From NCBI RefSeq assembly GCF_000472425.1, contig NZ_AXAI01000009.1:124182-188181 (forward strand): a DNA stretch of 64,000 nt, read 5' to 3'. The translations under genes were made by a program, and so were the position numbers. The notes beneath the pieces were generated by a model, which was given only the letters and a program-made list of their open reading frames with translations, searched no databases and was not told the origin of the DNA. Below, piece by piece: positions 19,078 through 28,104 of this stretch. Every line of letters begins with the position of its first letter. Positions within the stretch are counted from its first letter, which is position 1. Origin of the DNA: Bradyrhizobium sp. Tv2a-2 (GTDB taxonomy: Bacteria > Pseudomonadota > Alphaproteobacteria > Rhizobiales > Xanthobacteraceae).

Positions 19078-21447
19078 ATGCTCGATAAGAATTACGACAG
19101 TCAGGTTCATGTCGAGAAGGTCGAGGAGCGCCCAAGTGGCAGCAGCATCGCCTTTGGCCTGGAGCGCATCGGCCTGATTGCGGTCAAGGCGCCGATCCTG
19201 TCGATGATCATTCTGGTCATACTGATCGTCGGCGCAGTGTTCGGCATCGAACGGATCAAGATCGACGATTCGCTCTCTCAGCTGTTCCGCTCCAACACGA
19301 AGGAGTTCCATCAGTATGAGGAAGTGACAAAACGCTTTCCGGCGGAAGAGTTCGACGCGCTGGTCGTCGTCGAAGGCAAGAACCTGCTCGCGCGCGACAA
19401 TCTGGAGAAGCTGCGCGACTTCGTCACCGATCTGCAGCTCGTCGACGGCACGCGCGGACTGGTTTCGCTGTTCTCGGCGCGACAGGCGCCGGCTCCTGGC
19501 AAGCTTCCGGCGGCGCTGTTCCCGAATGAGCTGCCAGAAGGCGCCGCCTACGACAAGTTCATCGAAACCGTCAAGGCCAACGAGATCATCCGGGGCAAGT
19601 TGCTGTCGGACGACGGCACGCTCGCTTTGATCGTGCTGTCGCTCGATCCCGAAGTCGTCGCCTCCAACAAGCTCGGGGCAACGGTCGGTGATATCCGCAA
19701 GCTTGTGAAGCAGGATCTCGGCGACACCGGCCTCAATGTGGAGCTGTCCGGCGTGCCGGTGATGCAGCTCGAGATCCGCAACGCGGTCGAGCGCGACGGG
19801 CTCACCTACAACGTTCTCGGCATTCTCGCCGGCTGTATCATCGCCATCATCTTCTTCCGCAAGATCTCCTTCATGGTGGTGGCGGCGTTCCCGCCGATGA
19901 TTGCGATCCTGCTGGCGCTCGGAGGGCTCGGCTGGGCCAATTTCAATCTCAACATGTTCCTCAACGTGATGACGCCGCTCATCATGGTGATCAGCTTCTC
20001 CGACTCGATGCAGCTCACGTTTGCCGCGCGCGATCGGCTGATCGCGGGCCAGGACAAATTCACCGCGTTCAAGAACGCGGTGCTGGTCGTCGGGCCTGCC
20101 TGCGTGCTCACCCACGGCACCGCCGGCATCTCGTTCATCGCCCTGCAGTTCTCCGATTCGGACCTGATTCGAAAATTCGGCGAGGCGGGGCTGGCCGCGA
20201 CCATCATCGCGCTGCTCACGGTGTTGTCGCTGGTGCCGGTGTTCGGCGTGCTGTTCGTGCGCAACGAAAAGGTCTTTGCTGTCAAGTTCCAGGGTGCCGA
20301 TGCCGGCGTGCAGATGCTGCGCAATTTCTGCTACTGGATTGCCGTGCGCATGGTGGGCCGTCCCGGGTTGTTCAGCCTGATCGCGGTGCTGTTCGTGGGC
20401 GGTCTGGGGGCGGTTTATGCCAATCTCCAGCCACGCTACCGTCTCGCCGACCAGGTGCCGGACAAGCAGCAGGCGGTCGCGGCCTCCCAGAGGCTCGACG
20501 CCAAGCTCACCGGCGCCAATCCGGTCAATGTGCTGATCCAATTCCCAAAGGGTGAATCACTCTATTCGCCCGAGACCCTTGCAACCATCGCCGATGTCCA
20601 CGCGACCGTGGAGCGCGCAGCCGGCGTCGGCAATGTCTGGTCGCTGGAGACGCTGCGGCGCTGGCTCGCCGAGAAGGCCGGCTCGTCCGATGTCGCGACG
20701 CTCAAGGAGTATGTCGATCTGATTCCCAAATATCTGGTGCAGCGTTTCATCGATCCTGAGCAGGATGCGGTCGTGGTGGCGGGCCGGGTGCCCGACGTCG
20801 ATTCCAGCCAGCTGCTCCCGGTGGTCGACAAGCTCGACCATGAACTGGACGCAGTGCGCAAGAAGCACCCGGGCTATGAGATTGCCGTCACCGGCCTTGC
20901 CGCGATTGCCGCGCGCAACTCCGCCAACATGATCGAGAAGCTCAATCGCGGCCTGACCATCGAGTTTGCCTTCGTCGCCATCTTCATCGGGCTGGCGTTC
21001 CGTTCCTGGGTGGTGATGTTTGCCTGCGTCCTGCCGGGCATTTTCCCGGTGGTGATGTCGGGCACGCTGCTATATCTCCTCGGGGAGGGGCTGCAGTTTG
21101 CAAGCGTCGTGGCGCTCACGGTCTCCTTCGGTCTTGGGTTGAGTGCCACCATTCATTTCCTCAACCGCCTTCGGCTGGAGAGCAAGCCGGGCGTGAACTC
21201 GGCGATTGCGGTCGAGCGCGCAACCGTGCTGGTCGGCCCGGCGCTGATTCTGACGACGGTGGTGCTCGCCTGCGGCCTCGTGGTGACCGTGTTCTCGGAC
21301 CTGCCGTCGCTGCGTCTGTTCGGCTGGCTCTCGGCTTTCTCGATGGTGTCGGCGCTGGTCGCGGACCTCTTTATCCTGCGGCCGACGGCGATGTGGCTGA
21401 TCAACCTGCACGAGCGCATCCACGGAACGCAGAGCCGCTCGGTGTGA
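19078..21447 (+). CDS. RND/MMPL-family transporter
   Basis: 789 residues. Membrane helix 1 is near residues 37-58 (ILSMIILVILIVGAVFG). A first large extracytoplasmic loop follows, then a block of about five helices from roughly residue 245 to 400 (LGILAGCIIAIIFF, MTPLIMVISFSDSMQ). A single helix near 435-455 and a second loop follow, then a second helix block to the end. This two-lobed layout is that of hydrophobe exporters such as HpnN. A conserved SDSMQ segment resembles the proton-relay region of the family. It lies between the 2-methylhopanoid operon and hpnC, so lipid or hopanoid transport is plausible but unproven; the true HpnN is at 31362. It is shorter than HpnN (862 residues) and clearly a different paralogue. 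Confidence 0.85.
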   Translation: MLDKNYDSQVHVEKVEERPSGSSIAFGLERIGLIAVKAPILSMIILVILIVGAVFGIERIKIDDSLSQLFRSNTKEFHQYEEVTKRFPAEEFDALVVVEGKNLLARDNLEKLRDFVTDLQLVDGTRGLVSLFSARQAPAPGKLPAALFPNELPEGAAYDKFIETVKANEIIRGKLLSDDGTLALIVLSLDPEVVASNKLGATVGDIRKLVKQDLGDTGLNVELSGVPVMQLEIRNAVERDGLTYNVLGILAGCIIAIIFFRKISFMVVAAFPPMIAILLALGGLGWANFNLNMFLNVMTPLIMVISFSDSMQLTFAARDRLIAGQDKFTAFKNAVLVVGPACVLTHGTAGISFIALQFSDSDLIRKFGEAGLAATIIALLTVLSLVPVFGVLFVRNEKVFAVKFQGADAGVQMLRNFCYWIAVRMVGRPGLFSLIAVLFVGGLGAVYANLQPRYRLADQVPDKQQAVAASQRLDAKLTGANPVNVLIQFPKGESLYSPETLATIADVHATVERAAGVGNVWSLETLRRWLAEKAGSSDVATLKEYVDLIPKYLVQRFIDPEQDAVVVAGRVPDVDSSQLLPVVDKLDHELDAVRKKHPGYEIAVTGLAAIAARNSANMIEKLNRGLTIEFAFVAIFIGLAFRSWVVMFACVLPGIFPVVMSGTLLYLLGEGLQFASVVALTVSFGLGLSATIHFLNRLRLESKPGVNSAIAVERATVLVGPALILTTVVLACGLVVTVFSDLPSLRLFGWLSAFSMVSALVADLFILRPTAMWLINLHERIHGTQSRSV

Positions 21448-21453
21448 AGCTAA

Positions 21454-21500
21454 AGCATGATCCGGAAAAGTGTGTAGCGGTTTTCCGAAAAGATCATGCT
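21454..21500. repeat. Dispersed palindromic element, copy 2
   Basis: Begins AGCATGATCCGG and ends AGATCATGCT, folding into an imperfect hairpin. It is closely similar to the copy at 8051-8100 and to the fragment at 63985-64000. It starts 7 bp after the MMPL transporter stop. Confidence 0.75.
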
Positions 21501-21511
21501 CAATCAAAGAC

Positions 21512-21554
21512 CTAAAGCGCGATGACGATTCAACCAAATCTCATCGCGCTTTAG
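21512..21554. repeat. Perfect 14-bp inverted repeat
   Basis: CTAAAGCGCGATGA (21512-21525) is exactly complementary to TCATCGCGCTTTAG (21541-21554) with a 15-nt loop containing CAACCAAATC. I recall this hairpin as common between Bradyrhizobium genes. It is the second of four consecutive inverted repeats in this spacer. Confidence 0.7.
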
Positions 21555-21577
21555 GATTGATGTGGCCTGCAGGATAG

Positions 21578-21642
21578 GTAGAGCGCAGCGAAACCCAACT
21601 TCTTGCGGTGTGTCATGGGTGTTGGGTTTCGCAACGCGCTAC
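21578..21642. repeat. Inverted repeat with GAAACCCAAC/GTTGGGTTTC arms
   Basis: Arms 21578-21599 and 21621-21642 pair through an 11-bp perfect inner stem (CGAAACCCAAC with GTTGGGTTTCG) and an imperfect outer stem ending GTAG/CTAC. It is another element of a type I remember as dispersed in Bradyrhizobium. Confidence 0.65.
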
Positions 21643-21664
21643 GCAACCTGCGTAATGGCACGCA

Positions 21665-21699
21665 TGAAAAAGCCTTCGGCTCTCGGGGCCGAAGGCTTT
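21665..21699 (-). terminator. Intrinsic terminator (possibly bidirectional)
   Basis: A perfect 12-bp stem, AAAGCCTTCGGC (21669-21680) with GCCGAAGGCTTT (21688-21699), and a 7-nt loop. Read on the minus strand the hairpin is followed by TTTTTC, so it fits as the terminator of the exported-protein gene ending at 21728. On the plus strand it could also stop read-through from the MMPL transporter. Confidence 0.8.
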
Positions 21700-21727
21700 C
21701 GCGAATTTCGACGGTAGGCGAGGGGGC

Positions 21728-22231
21728 TTAGCCCTTCACCATCGTGATGTTGACGCCGCGGATCTCGCCTTTCGAGCTGATCTGAACGGTCTGCTTGTTG
21801 CCATTGGTGCGCAACGTCAGGTTGGCGGCAAAGCCGTTGGCCTGCACGAACACCTCGATCTGGCCGCCGCCTGCGGTGCCCTGCAGATCGCCGAACACGT
21901 TGCGGCTGGCTTCGCTCCAACTCCCGGAAATCCGGTCGCCGTTGCTGGTCACGTCGCTAGACAGATCGAACTTGTAGCTGTCGCTCGCGCAGTGCAGGCT
22001 CTGCTTCAGCCCCGTGCCGCTGCTGTTGATCTTGTAGTCTGCCTTGCAGCGGATGCGCTCGACCGAGCCATCCGACAGTGCGACCGTGCCAGTGCCGGAC
22101 CATGCACCGTCGAAGCCAGCGAACGGACTGCCGGACTGGGCATGTCCCGCCGAGACCGACATCATCAGAGCGACACCGATGCCCGCAGCCCTAACGCCAC
22201 GCACGAACGGTGCTGAGCCAAACAGTTTCAT
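21728..22231 (-). CDS. Exported protein of unknown function
   Basis: 167 residues. Residues 1-32 form a signal peptide (GVRAAGIGVALMMSVSAGHAQ, likely cleavage after HAQ or HA). The mature part has repeated beta-strand-like stretches (AWSGTGTVALSDGSVERIRCKADYKI and later), two cysteines (C62 and C81) that could pair, and a TLRTNGNKQTVQISSKGEI end. I recognise no named domain with confidence. Proteins of this look are common as short hypothetical secreted proteins in Rhizobiales. It is transcribed alone, away from the hopanoid genes, with a clear terminator at 21665-21699 and an AGAGATGGAAA stretch as the ribosome site. Confidence 0.8.
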   Translation of the reverse strand: MKLFGSAPFVRGVRAAGIGVALMMSVSAGHAQSGSPFAGFDGAWSGTGTVALSDGSVERIRCKADYKINSSGTGLKQSLHCASDSYKFDLSSDVTSNGDRISGSWSEASRNVFGDLQGTAGGGQIEVFVQANGFAANLTLRTNGNKQTVQISSKGEIRGVNITMVKG

Positions 22232-22664
22232 ATCGGTTTTCCATCTCTTGAAAATAGACGCGTCTTATATAGGGGCGTCCGCGCCGCATCGAAGGTTTAG
22301 TGTCGCCGTTCTGTGTTAGGTTCAAATGACGGTGATTCGGCACAACGTCAGCGCCAGCAAAGACCGGCGCCAATTCGCGTACCGTACCCGCAAAGCCAGT
22401 GCATGCTTGCAACAGCCAAGCGCGAAAAGCAATCACCGGCAAATAATGTTCTAGTATCAAAAGCTTATTTGTGCCAATGAACGAACCTTCCGGAAGCTCG
22501 TGAAGGGTTGTGGACCGCCGCAAATTCGGCCGCATTTGGCCTTCGCCTGAGTTTCCTTAAAGCGTGTCGCGCGGGGGTTCGCGGCGCAATCAATCTCACG
22601 GAAAACCTTCCCGGCGAGGGCTCGCGCAGGGCGGGGAACGCTTGCTTCAGAATGAAGGAACAAG
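22232..22664. other. 430-bp spacer between divergent small exported-protein genes
   Basis: Several open frames cross it, but none has protein-like composition or a family I recognise. A TATATA-containing stretch at 22265-22272 could hold a -10 element for the minus-strand gene. I see no strong inverted repeat. Confidence 0.5.
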
Positions 22665-22898
22665 ATGCGCAAATATCTTCTCGCTCTCGCCCTGACATCG
22701 CTTGCTTTTTCGACGGCCGCCAATGCCCAGGATGGTCGCGGAACCGCGGAAGAGCAGAAGGCCTGCACTCGCGACGTGCAGAAGCACTGCCGCACGGTCA
22801 TCGATCAGGGCGATTTCACCATCCTCGCCTGCCTTAAGGAAAACCGCGCCAAGATCAGCACGGCTTGCGACGCGGTGCTGAAGGCGCACGGCCAGTAA
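22665..22898 (+). CDS. Small exported cysteine-rich repeat protein
   Basis: 77 residues. Residues 1-21 (MRKYLLALALTSLAFSTAANA) form a signal peptide. The mature part of about 56 residues has four regularly spaced cysteines (KACTRDVQKHC, LACLKENRAKISTAC), matching the cysteine-rich GLG1/FGFR-type repeat found in small periplasmic proteins of Rhizobiales. The function is unknown; the cysteines presumably form two disulfides in the periplasm. AAGGAACAAG precedes the ATG. It lies 196 bp upstream of hpnC on the same strand and could be co-transcribed, but nothing ties it to hopanoids. Confidence 0.8.
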   Translation: MRKYLLALALTSLAFSTAANAQDGRGTAEEQKACTRDVQKHCRTVIDQGDFTILACLKENRAKISTACDAVLKAHGQ

Positions 22899-23094
22899 AT
22901 CGCGTTAAGTCAACCCGGTTAACGTTCGAAATGGCGTCCCGGCACGATGAGCCGGGGCGCACTGGATTGTTGGGATAGCATTGGTTTTACGCGCGTATTC
23001 CCCTATATGGGGATCGTTCCCTTCGCGGCCTTTGCGAAGCTTCCGCCGGAGGGGCTTACCTCCACGCCTCAACGAATGGGTTCAGCCTGTCCCG

Positions 23095-23973
23095 ATGACC
23101 GCAGCGAGCGAATTGCGATCCGGCAAGACTCACCGCGACGAGAACTTTCCGGTCGCCTCCTTTCTCATTCACCCGCGGCACCGGCGGCTCATTCTCGCGT
23201 TCTACAATTTTGTCAGGACCGCCGACGACATCGCCGATCATGCGACGCTGCCGCCGGCCGACAAGCTCGCTTATCTCGATCTGCTCGAGGCGGAACTCAC
23301 CGGCAAGGGCGAGAGCCAGAAGGAGGCGGTCGCATTGCGCGCGGCGCTCGCTGAACGCGGCATGCCGCCGCGCCATGCCCTCGACCTGCTCACCGCGTTC
23401 CGAATGGACGTAACCAAGCTGCGCTACGAGAACTGGGAAGATCTCATTCACTATTGCCGCTATTCGGCGATGCCGGTCGGCCGCTTCGTGCTCGACGTCC
23501 ATGGCGAATCCACCTCGACCTGGGCGGCGAACGACGCGCTCTGCGCGGCACTGCAGATCAACAATCACCTGCAGGATTGCGGCAAGGATTTTCGCGAGAT
23601 CAATCGCGTCTATCTGCCCCGCGATGCGCTTGAAGCAGCGGGTGCGAGCGTCGAGATGCTGGGGGCCAACAGATCGTCGCCGCAGCTTTTGCAATGCCTG
23701 CATGCGCTGGCTGCCCGCAACGAGCGCCTGCTTGAAGAAAGCAAGTCGTTCAGCGCGGAGGTGAAGGATTTCCGACTCGGGCTTGAGATCTCGGTGATCT
23801 ATGCGTTCGCGGAGAAGATTGTGCGCCTCCTGCAGGCGCGCGACCCCTTGAGTGAGCGGGTGCATCTGTCGCCGCTCGAGCTTCTGGCGAAAAGCCTCGG
23901 CGGCATGGCGGGCGAGACGGCACGCCGTGCGTTTGGGCGGCGTCCCGTGTCAAAAAAGGCGGCCGGCGCATGA
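23095..23973 (+). CDS. hpnC: Hydroxysqualene synthase HpnC
   Basis: 292 residues. HpnC converts presqualene diphosphate to hydroxysqualene, the second step of the HpnC-HpnD-HpnE route from farnesyl diphosphate to squalene. It has the trans-isoprenyl synthase fold with the acidic TADDIADHA motif near residue 42 and a second QDCGKDF motif near residue 163. I start at the ATG at 23095, giving MTAASELRSGKTHRDENFPVAS, where family similarity begins; an in-frame upstream extension is arginine-rich and unlike the family. It overlaps hpnD by 4 nt (ATGA), so the five genes hpnC-hpnD-hpnE-shc-hpnG form one operon. It is probably a peripheral membrane enzyme. Confidence 0.92.
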   Translation: MTAASELRSGKTHRDENFPVASFLIHPRHRRLILAFYNFVRTADDIADHATLPPADKLAYLDLLEAELTGKGESQKEAVALRAALAERGMPPRHALDLLTAFRMDVTKLRYENWEDLIHYCRYSAMPVGRFVLDVHGESTSTWAANDALCAALQINNHLQDCGKDFREINRVYLPRDALEAAGASVEMLGANRSSPQLLQCLHALAARNERLLEESKSFSAEVKDFRLGLEISVIYAFAEKIVRLLQARDPLSERVHLSPLELLAKSLGGMAGETARRAFGRRPVSKKAAGA

Positions 23974-24818
23974 CGCTTCAGGCCGCAACCGTCGCCACCG
24001 ACACCACGAGCTACCAGACGACGGCCTCGGGCAGCTCGTTCTATGCCGCCATGCGCATCCTGCCGCGCGAGCAGCGCGAGGCGATGTTTCACATCTACAG
24101 CTTCTGCCGGCACGTCGACGACATCGCCGATTCCGACGGGCCCCGCCCTGAGCGGCTCGCGGCGTTACAGCGGTGGCGCGACGACATCGACGCGCTGTAC
24201 GCGGGCAATCCGCCGCCGCGTGTCGTCGACTATGCCGCCTCGGTGAAGAGGTTTTCGCTCCAGCGCGAGGACTTCCTCGCCATCGTCGACGGCATGGAAA
24301 TGGACGTGCCGCAGGAAATCCGCGCGCCCGACATGGCGACGCTCGATCTTTACTGCGATCGCGTCGCGAGCGCGGTCGGACGGCTCTCGGTGCGGGTGTT
24401 CGGGCTGCCGACCGACGACGGCATCCTGCTTGCCCATCATCTCGGACGGGCACTGCAGCTCACCAATATCCTCCGCGACATCGACGAGGATGCGGGCCTC
24501 GGCCGGCTCTATCTGCCGAGCGAGGAGCTGCGCAAGGTCGGCATCACCTCCACCGATCCGAAAGTGGTGGCGCAGGATTCCCACCTGCCGGAGGTCTGCG
24601 CGCCGCTCGTCGATCGTGCGCGCGGGCATTTCGCCAAGGCCGACGAGATCATGGCGCGCCATCCGCGGCGGCTGGTGCGCGCGCCCAGGATCATGTCGAA
24701 ATATTATCGCGCAATCCTGCAATTGCTGATAGCGCGCGGCTTCGCGGCCCCGCGCGCCGCCGTGCGCATCGGTAAGGTTGCCCGTCTCGCCATCGTTTTG
24801 CGCTACGCCTTCATCTGA
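23970..24818 (+). CDS. hpnD: Presqualene diphosphate synthase HpnD
   Basis: 282 residues. HpnD joins two farnesyl diphosphates head to head to give presqualene diphosphate, the first committed step toward hopanoids. The two metal-binding acidic motifs are present: CRHVDDIADS near residue 50 and LTNILRDIDEDAG near residue 170. The N-terminal SSFYAAMRILP segment is typical of squalene/phytoene synthases. It overlaps hpnC by 4 nt and hpnE by 1 nt (TGATG), so translation is coupled. It is paralogous to HpnC next door, but only HpnD keeps both classical motifs. Confidence 0.94.
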   Translation: MTLQAATVATDTTSYQTTASGSSFYAAMRILPREQREAMFHIYSFCRHVDDIADSDGPRPERLAALQRWRDDIDALYAGNPPPRVVDYAASVKRFSLQREDFLAIVDGMEMDVPQEIRAPDMATLDLYCDRVASAVGRLSVRVFGLPTDDGILLAHHLGRALQLTNILRDIDEDAGLGRLYLPSEELRKVGITSTDPKVVAQDSHLPEVCAPLVDRARGHFAKADEIMARHPRRLVRAPRIMSKYYRAILQLLIARGFAAPRAAVRIGKVARLAIVLRYAFI

Positions 24819-26074
24819 TGCAAAAAACCGCCCACATTATCGGCGCCGGAATTTCGGGCCTGTCCGCAGCTGTGCGGCTGGCTGATGCCGGCTACCGGAT
24901 CGAGGTGCACGAGGCGACCCAACAGATCGGCGGCCGCTGCCGGTCCTATTTCGACGCCGCGACCAACCTCGTCATCGACAACGGCAATCACCTTCTGCTC
25001 TCCGCCAATCACCATGCGCTGGCCTATGCGCGCGCGATCGGCAGCGAGGCGGGCCTGGTCGGGCCGTCGCGCGCGAAATTTCCCTTCTGCGACCTCACCA
25101 CCGGGCAGCGCTGGGAGCTTGATCTCGGCGAAGGGGCCCTGCCGCTCTGGGTGTTCGACCCGGCGCGCCGCGTCCCAGACACGTCATTGACCGATTATCT
25201 CAAGCTCGCGCCGCTCGCCTGGGCCAGGGAAAGCCAGCCTATCGGCGATGTCATCCGCTGCGAGGGCACGCTCTATGACCGCCTGGTGCAGCCGCTGCTG
25301 CTCGCAGCGCTCAATCTCGATCCGCCCGAAGGCTCGGCCGGTCTCGCCGGCGCCGTCGTGCGCGAGACCCTGCTTGCGGGCGGCAAGGCCTGCAGGCCAC
25401 TGATCGCCCGCGACGGGCTGAGCGCGGTCCTGATCGACCCCGCGATCAAACATCTCGAAGGCAAAGGCGGGAGCGTCCGCATCGGCCATGAGCTGCGCGA
25501 GCTTGCGATGACGGGCGAACGCGTCGCGGCGCTGAAATTTGGCGGCAATGACACGGTCGCGCTGGGGCCGGCGGACGCCGTGGTGCTCGCCGTTCCGCCG
25601 AGATCGGCGGCTTCGCTGCTGCCGGGGCTGAAGACGCCGACGAAGTTCCGCGCCATCGTGAATGCGCATTTCCGCATCGATCCGCCCGTGGGCGCGCCGC
25701 CGATCCTCGGCGTGGTCGGCGGGCTCGTGGAATGGCTGTTCGCCTTCCCGCAACGGCTCTCCGTCACCATCAGCAATGGCGACCGCCTGATCGACCAGCC
25801 GCGCGAGGAGCTCGCGCTGGCGATCTGGCGGGACATCTGCAAGGCCGCCGGCATTGCCGGCGAGATGCCGCCATGGCAGATCGTGCGCGAGCGCCGGGCC
25901 ACATTCGAGGCCACGCCCGAGCAAAATGCACTGCGCCCTGGGCCGGTCACGTCCTGCAAAAACCTGTTCCTCGCGGGCGACTGGACTGCTACGGGATTGC
26001 CCGCGACCATCGAAGGGTCCATCCGATCGGGGGACCGTGCCGCAGATCACGTATTGGCCGTGCGGCAGGCCTGA
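24818..26074 (+). CDS. hpnE: Hydroxysqualene dehydroxylase HpnE
   Basis: 418 residues. HpnE is an FAD-dependent amine-oxidase-fold enzyme that reduces hydroxysqualene to squalene, the third step of the pathway. The dinucleotide-binding motif is at the N-terminus (HIIGAGISGLSAAVRL, residues 6-21), with the following VHEATQQIGGRC loop. A C-terminal FAD-contact segment NLFLAGDWTATGLPATIEG near residue 388 is typical. It starts inside the hpnD stop (TGATG). A 65-bp gap then separates it from shc, too short to hold another gene. Confidence 0.94.
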   Translation: MQKTAHIIGAGISGLSAAVRLADAGYRIEVHEATQQIGGRCRSYFDAATNLVIDNGNHLLLSANHHALAYARAIGSEAGLVGPSRAKFPFCDLTTGQRWELDLGEGALPLWVFDPARRVPDTSLTDYLKLAPLAWARESQPIGDVIRCEGTLYDRLVQPLLLAALNLDPPEGSAGLAGAVVRETLLAGGKACRPLIARDGLSAVLIDPAIKHLEGKGGSVRIGHELRELAMTGERVAALKFGGNDTVALGPADAVVLAVPPRSAASLLPGLKTPTKFRAIVNAHFRIDPPVGAPPILGVVGGLVEWLFAFPQRLSVTISNGDRLIDQPREELALAIWRDICKAAGIAGEMPPWQIVRERRATFEATPEQNALRPGPVTSCKNLFLAGDWTATGLPATIEGSIRSGDRAADHVLAVRQA

Positions 26075-26139
26075 CTGAGTAGCTCACGAGGCCACCTTCC
26101 GGCACTGCCGGTCGCGGGCAGGCACGGGAGAGTTGAGAG

Positions 26140-28104
26140 ATGCTTGCTGACAACAAAGCTTTCGGAATCGAAAACGCAACCGAGCTCGAAAAGAGCATTG
26201 GCTCGGCGACCCAAGCGCTGATGGGATTTCAGCGTGCGGACGGCCATTGGGTGTTCGAGCTCGAGGCCGACTGCACCATTCCGGCCGAATATATCCTGCT
26301 GCGCCATTATCTCGCCGAGCCGGCCGACGCCGAGCTCGAGCGGAAGATCGGCAACTATCTGCGCCGCGTGCAGGGTGCCCATGGTGGCTGGCCGCTGGTC
26401 CATGACGGCGAGTTCGACATGAGCGCCAGCGTCAAGGCCTATTTCGCGCTCAGGATGATCGGCGACGACATCAACGCGCCGCACATGGCCCGTGCACGCG
26501 AGGCGATTTTGGCACGAGGCGGGGCCATCAACAGCAACGTCTTCACCCGCTTTACGCTGGCGATGTTCGGCGTGCTGACCTGGAAGAGCGTGCCGGTGCT
26601 CCCGGTCGAGATCATGCTGTTGCCGATGTGGTCGCCGTTCCACATCAACAAAATCTCCTACTGGGCGCGCACCACCATGGTGCCGCTGATGGTGCTGGCT
26701 GCGCTGAAGCCGCGTGCGAGGAATCCCAAGGGCGTCACCATCGATGAATTGTTCCTGCAGGACCCGCGCTCGATCGGCATGACGCGAAAGGCGCCGCACC
26801 AGAGCTGGGCATGGTTCCTGCTGTTCCGTTCGCTCGACGCCGTCCTGCGGGTGGTCGAGCCGCTGTTTCCCAAACGCTTGCGCCAGCGCGCCATCGATGC
26901 CGCGCTCGCCTTCACCGAGGAACGGTTGAACGGCGAGGATGGCATGGGCGCGATCTATCCGCCGATGGCCAACACCGTGATGATGTATGACGCGCTCGGC
27001 AAGGGCGCCGACTACCCGCCGCGTGCCGACACGCGGCGCGGGCTCGATCTATTGCTTGTTGTCGGCGAGGAGGAGGCCTATTGCCAGCCTTGCGTCTCGC
27101 CGGTGTGGGACACGACGCTGACCTGCCACGCGCTGATCGAATCCGGCAACGACAAGGCGATGGCTTCGGCCAAGCAGGGCCTCGACTGGCTGGTGCCGAA
27201 ACAGGTGCTCGACGTCAAGGGCGACTGGGCGGTGAAGGCGCCGGACGTGCGGCCGGGCGGCTGGGCCTTCCAGTACAACAACGCCTATTATCCCGATCTC
27301 GACGACACCGCGGTCGTGGTGATGTCGATGGATCGTATGCGGCGGTGGAATGGGACCAAGGATTACGACGTTGCGATCGATCGTGGTCGTGAGTGGATCG
27401 AGGGCCTGCAGAGCCGTGACGGCGGCTGGGCCGCGTTCGACGTCGATAACCTCGAATATTATCTCAACAACATTCCGTTCTCGGACCACGGGGCGCTGCT
27501 TGACCCGCCAACCGAGGACGTTACCGCGCGGTGCGTCTCCATGCTGGCGCAGCTTGGCGAGACCGCGCAGACCAGCAAGTCGATGGCGGCAGCGATCGAG
27601 TATCTGCGCCGTACCCAGCTTGCCGAGGGCTCCTGGTATGGCCGCTGGGGCTTGAACTACATCTATGGCACCTGGTCGGTCATGTGCGCGCTCAACGCGG
27701 CCGGAATCAGCCATCAGGATCCGATGATGCGCAAGGCGGCCGACTGGCTGGTCTCGATCCAGAACGACGACGGCGGCTGGGGCGAGGACGCCAACACATA
27801 CCGACTCGACTACAATGGCCTGACGCCGGCGCCCTCGACGGCCTCACAAACGGCATGGGCCTTGCTTGCCCTGATGGCGGCGGGCGAGGTTGATCATCCG
27901 GCTGTGGCCCGCGGAATCCGGTACCTATTGGCAACACAGACGGAAAAAGGCTTGTGGGATGAGCAGCGCTACACGGCGACAGGGTTTCCCCGGGTATTTT
28001 ATCTGCGGTACCATGGCTATAGTAAGTTCTTTCCGTTGTGGGCGCTGGCGCGTTACAGGAACTTGAACAACACCAACAGCAGGGTGGCAGGGGTCGGGAT
28101 GTGA
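26140..28104 (+). CDS. shc: Squalene-hopene cyclase
   Basis: 654 residues, the usual length. This membrane-bound (monotopic) enzyme folds squalene into hopene or diplopterol. The protonating DxDD motif is at residues 386-389 (DLDDTA), and several QW motifs are visible, for example DGGWAAFD near 427, EGSWYGRWG near 494 and DDGGWGEDANTY near 544. The C-terminal GFPRVFYLRYHGYSKFFPLWAL block is characteristic. A good ribosome site (GGGAGAG) precedes the ATG. The stop overlaps the GTG start of hpnG by 4 nt. Also called hpnF. Confidence 0.97.
   Translation: MLADNKAFGIENATELEKSIGSATQALMGFQRADGHWVFELEADCTIPAEYILLRHYLAEPADAELERKIGNYLRRVQGAHGGWPLVHDGEFDMSASVKAYFALRMIGDDINAPHMARAREAILARGGAINSNVFTRFTLAMFGVLTWKSVPVLPVEIMLLPMWSPFHINKISYWARTTMVPLMVLAALKPRARNPKGVTIDELFLQDPRSIGMTRKAPHQSWAWFLLFRSLDAVLRVVEPLFPKRLRQRAIDAALAFTEERLNGEDGMGAIYPPMANTVMMYDALGKGADYPPRADTRRGLDLLLVVGEEEAYCQPCVSPVWDTTLTCHALIESGNDKAMASAKQGLDWLVPKQVLDVKGDWAVKAPDVRPGGWAFQYNNAYYPDLDDTAVVVMSMDRMRRWNGTKDYDVAIDRGREWIEGLQSRDGGWAAFDVDNLEYYLNNIPFSDHGALLDPPTEDVTARCVSMLAQLGETAQTSKSMAAAIEYLRRTQLAEGSWYGRWGLNYIYGTWSVMCALNAAGISHQDPMMRKAADWLVSIQNDDGGWGEDANTYRLDYNGLTPAPSTASQTAWALLALMAAGEVDHPAVARGIRYLLATQTEKGLWDEQRYTATGFPRVFYLRYHGYSKFFPLWALARYRNLNNTNSRVAGVGM

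Noticed and set aside
19039..20541. 500-codon minus-strand frame opposite the MMPL transporter
   Set aside because: Composition is rich in His, Arg, Glu and Gln, as expected for the antisense of a hydrophobic membrane-protein gene in high-GC DNA.
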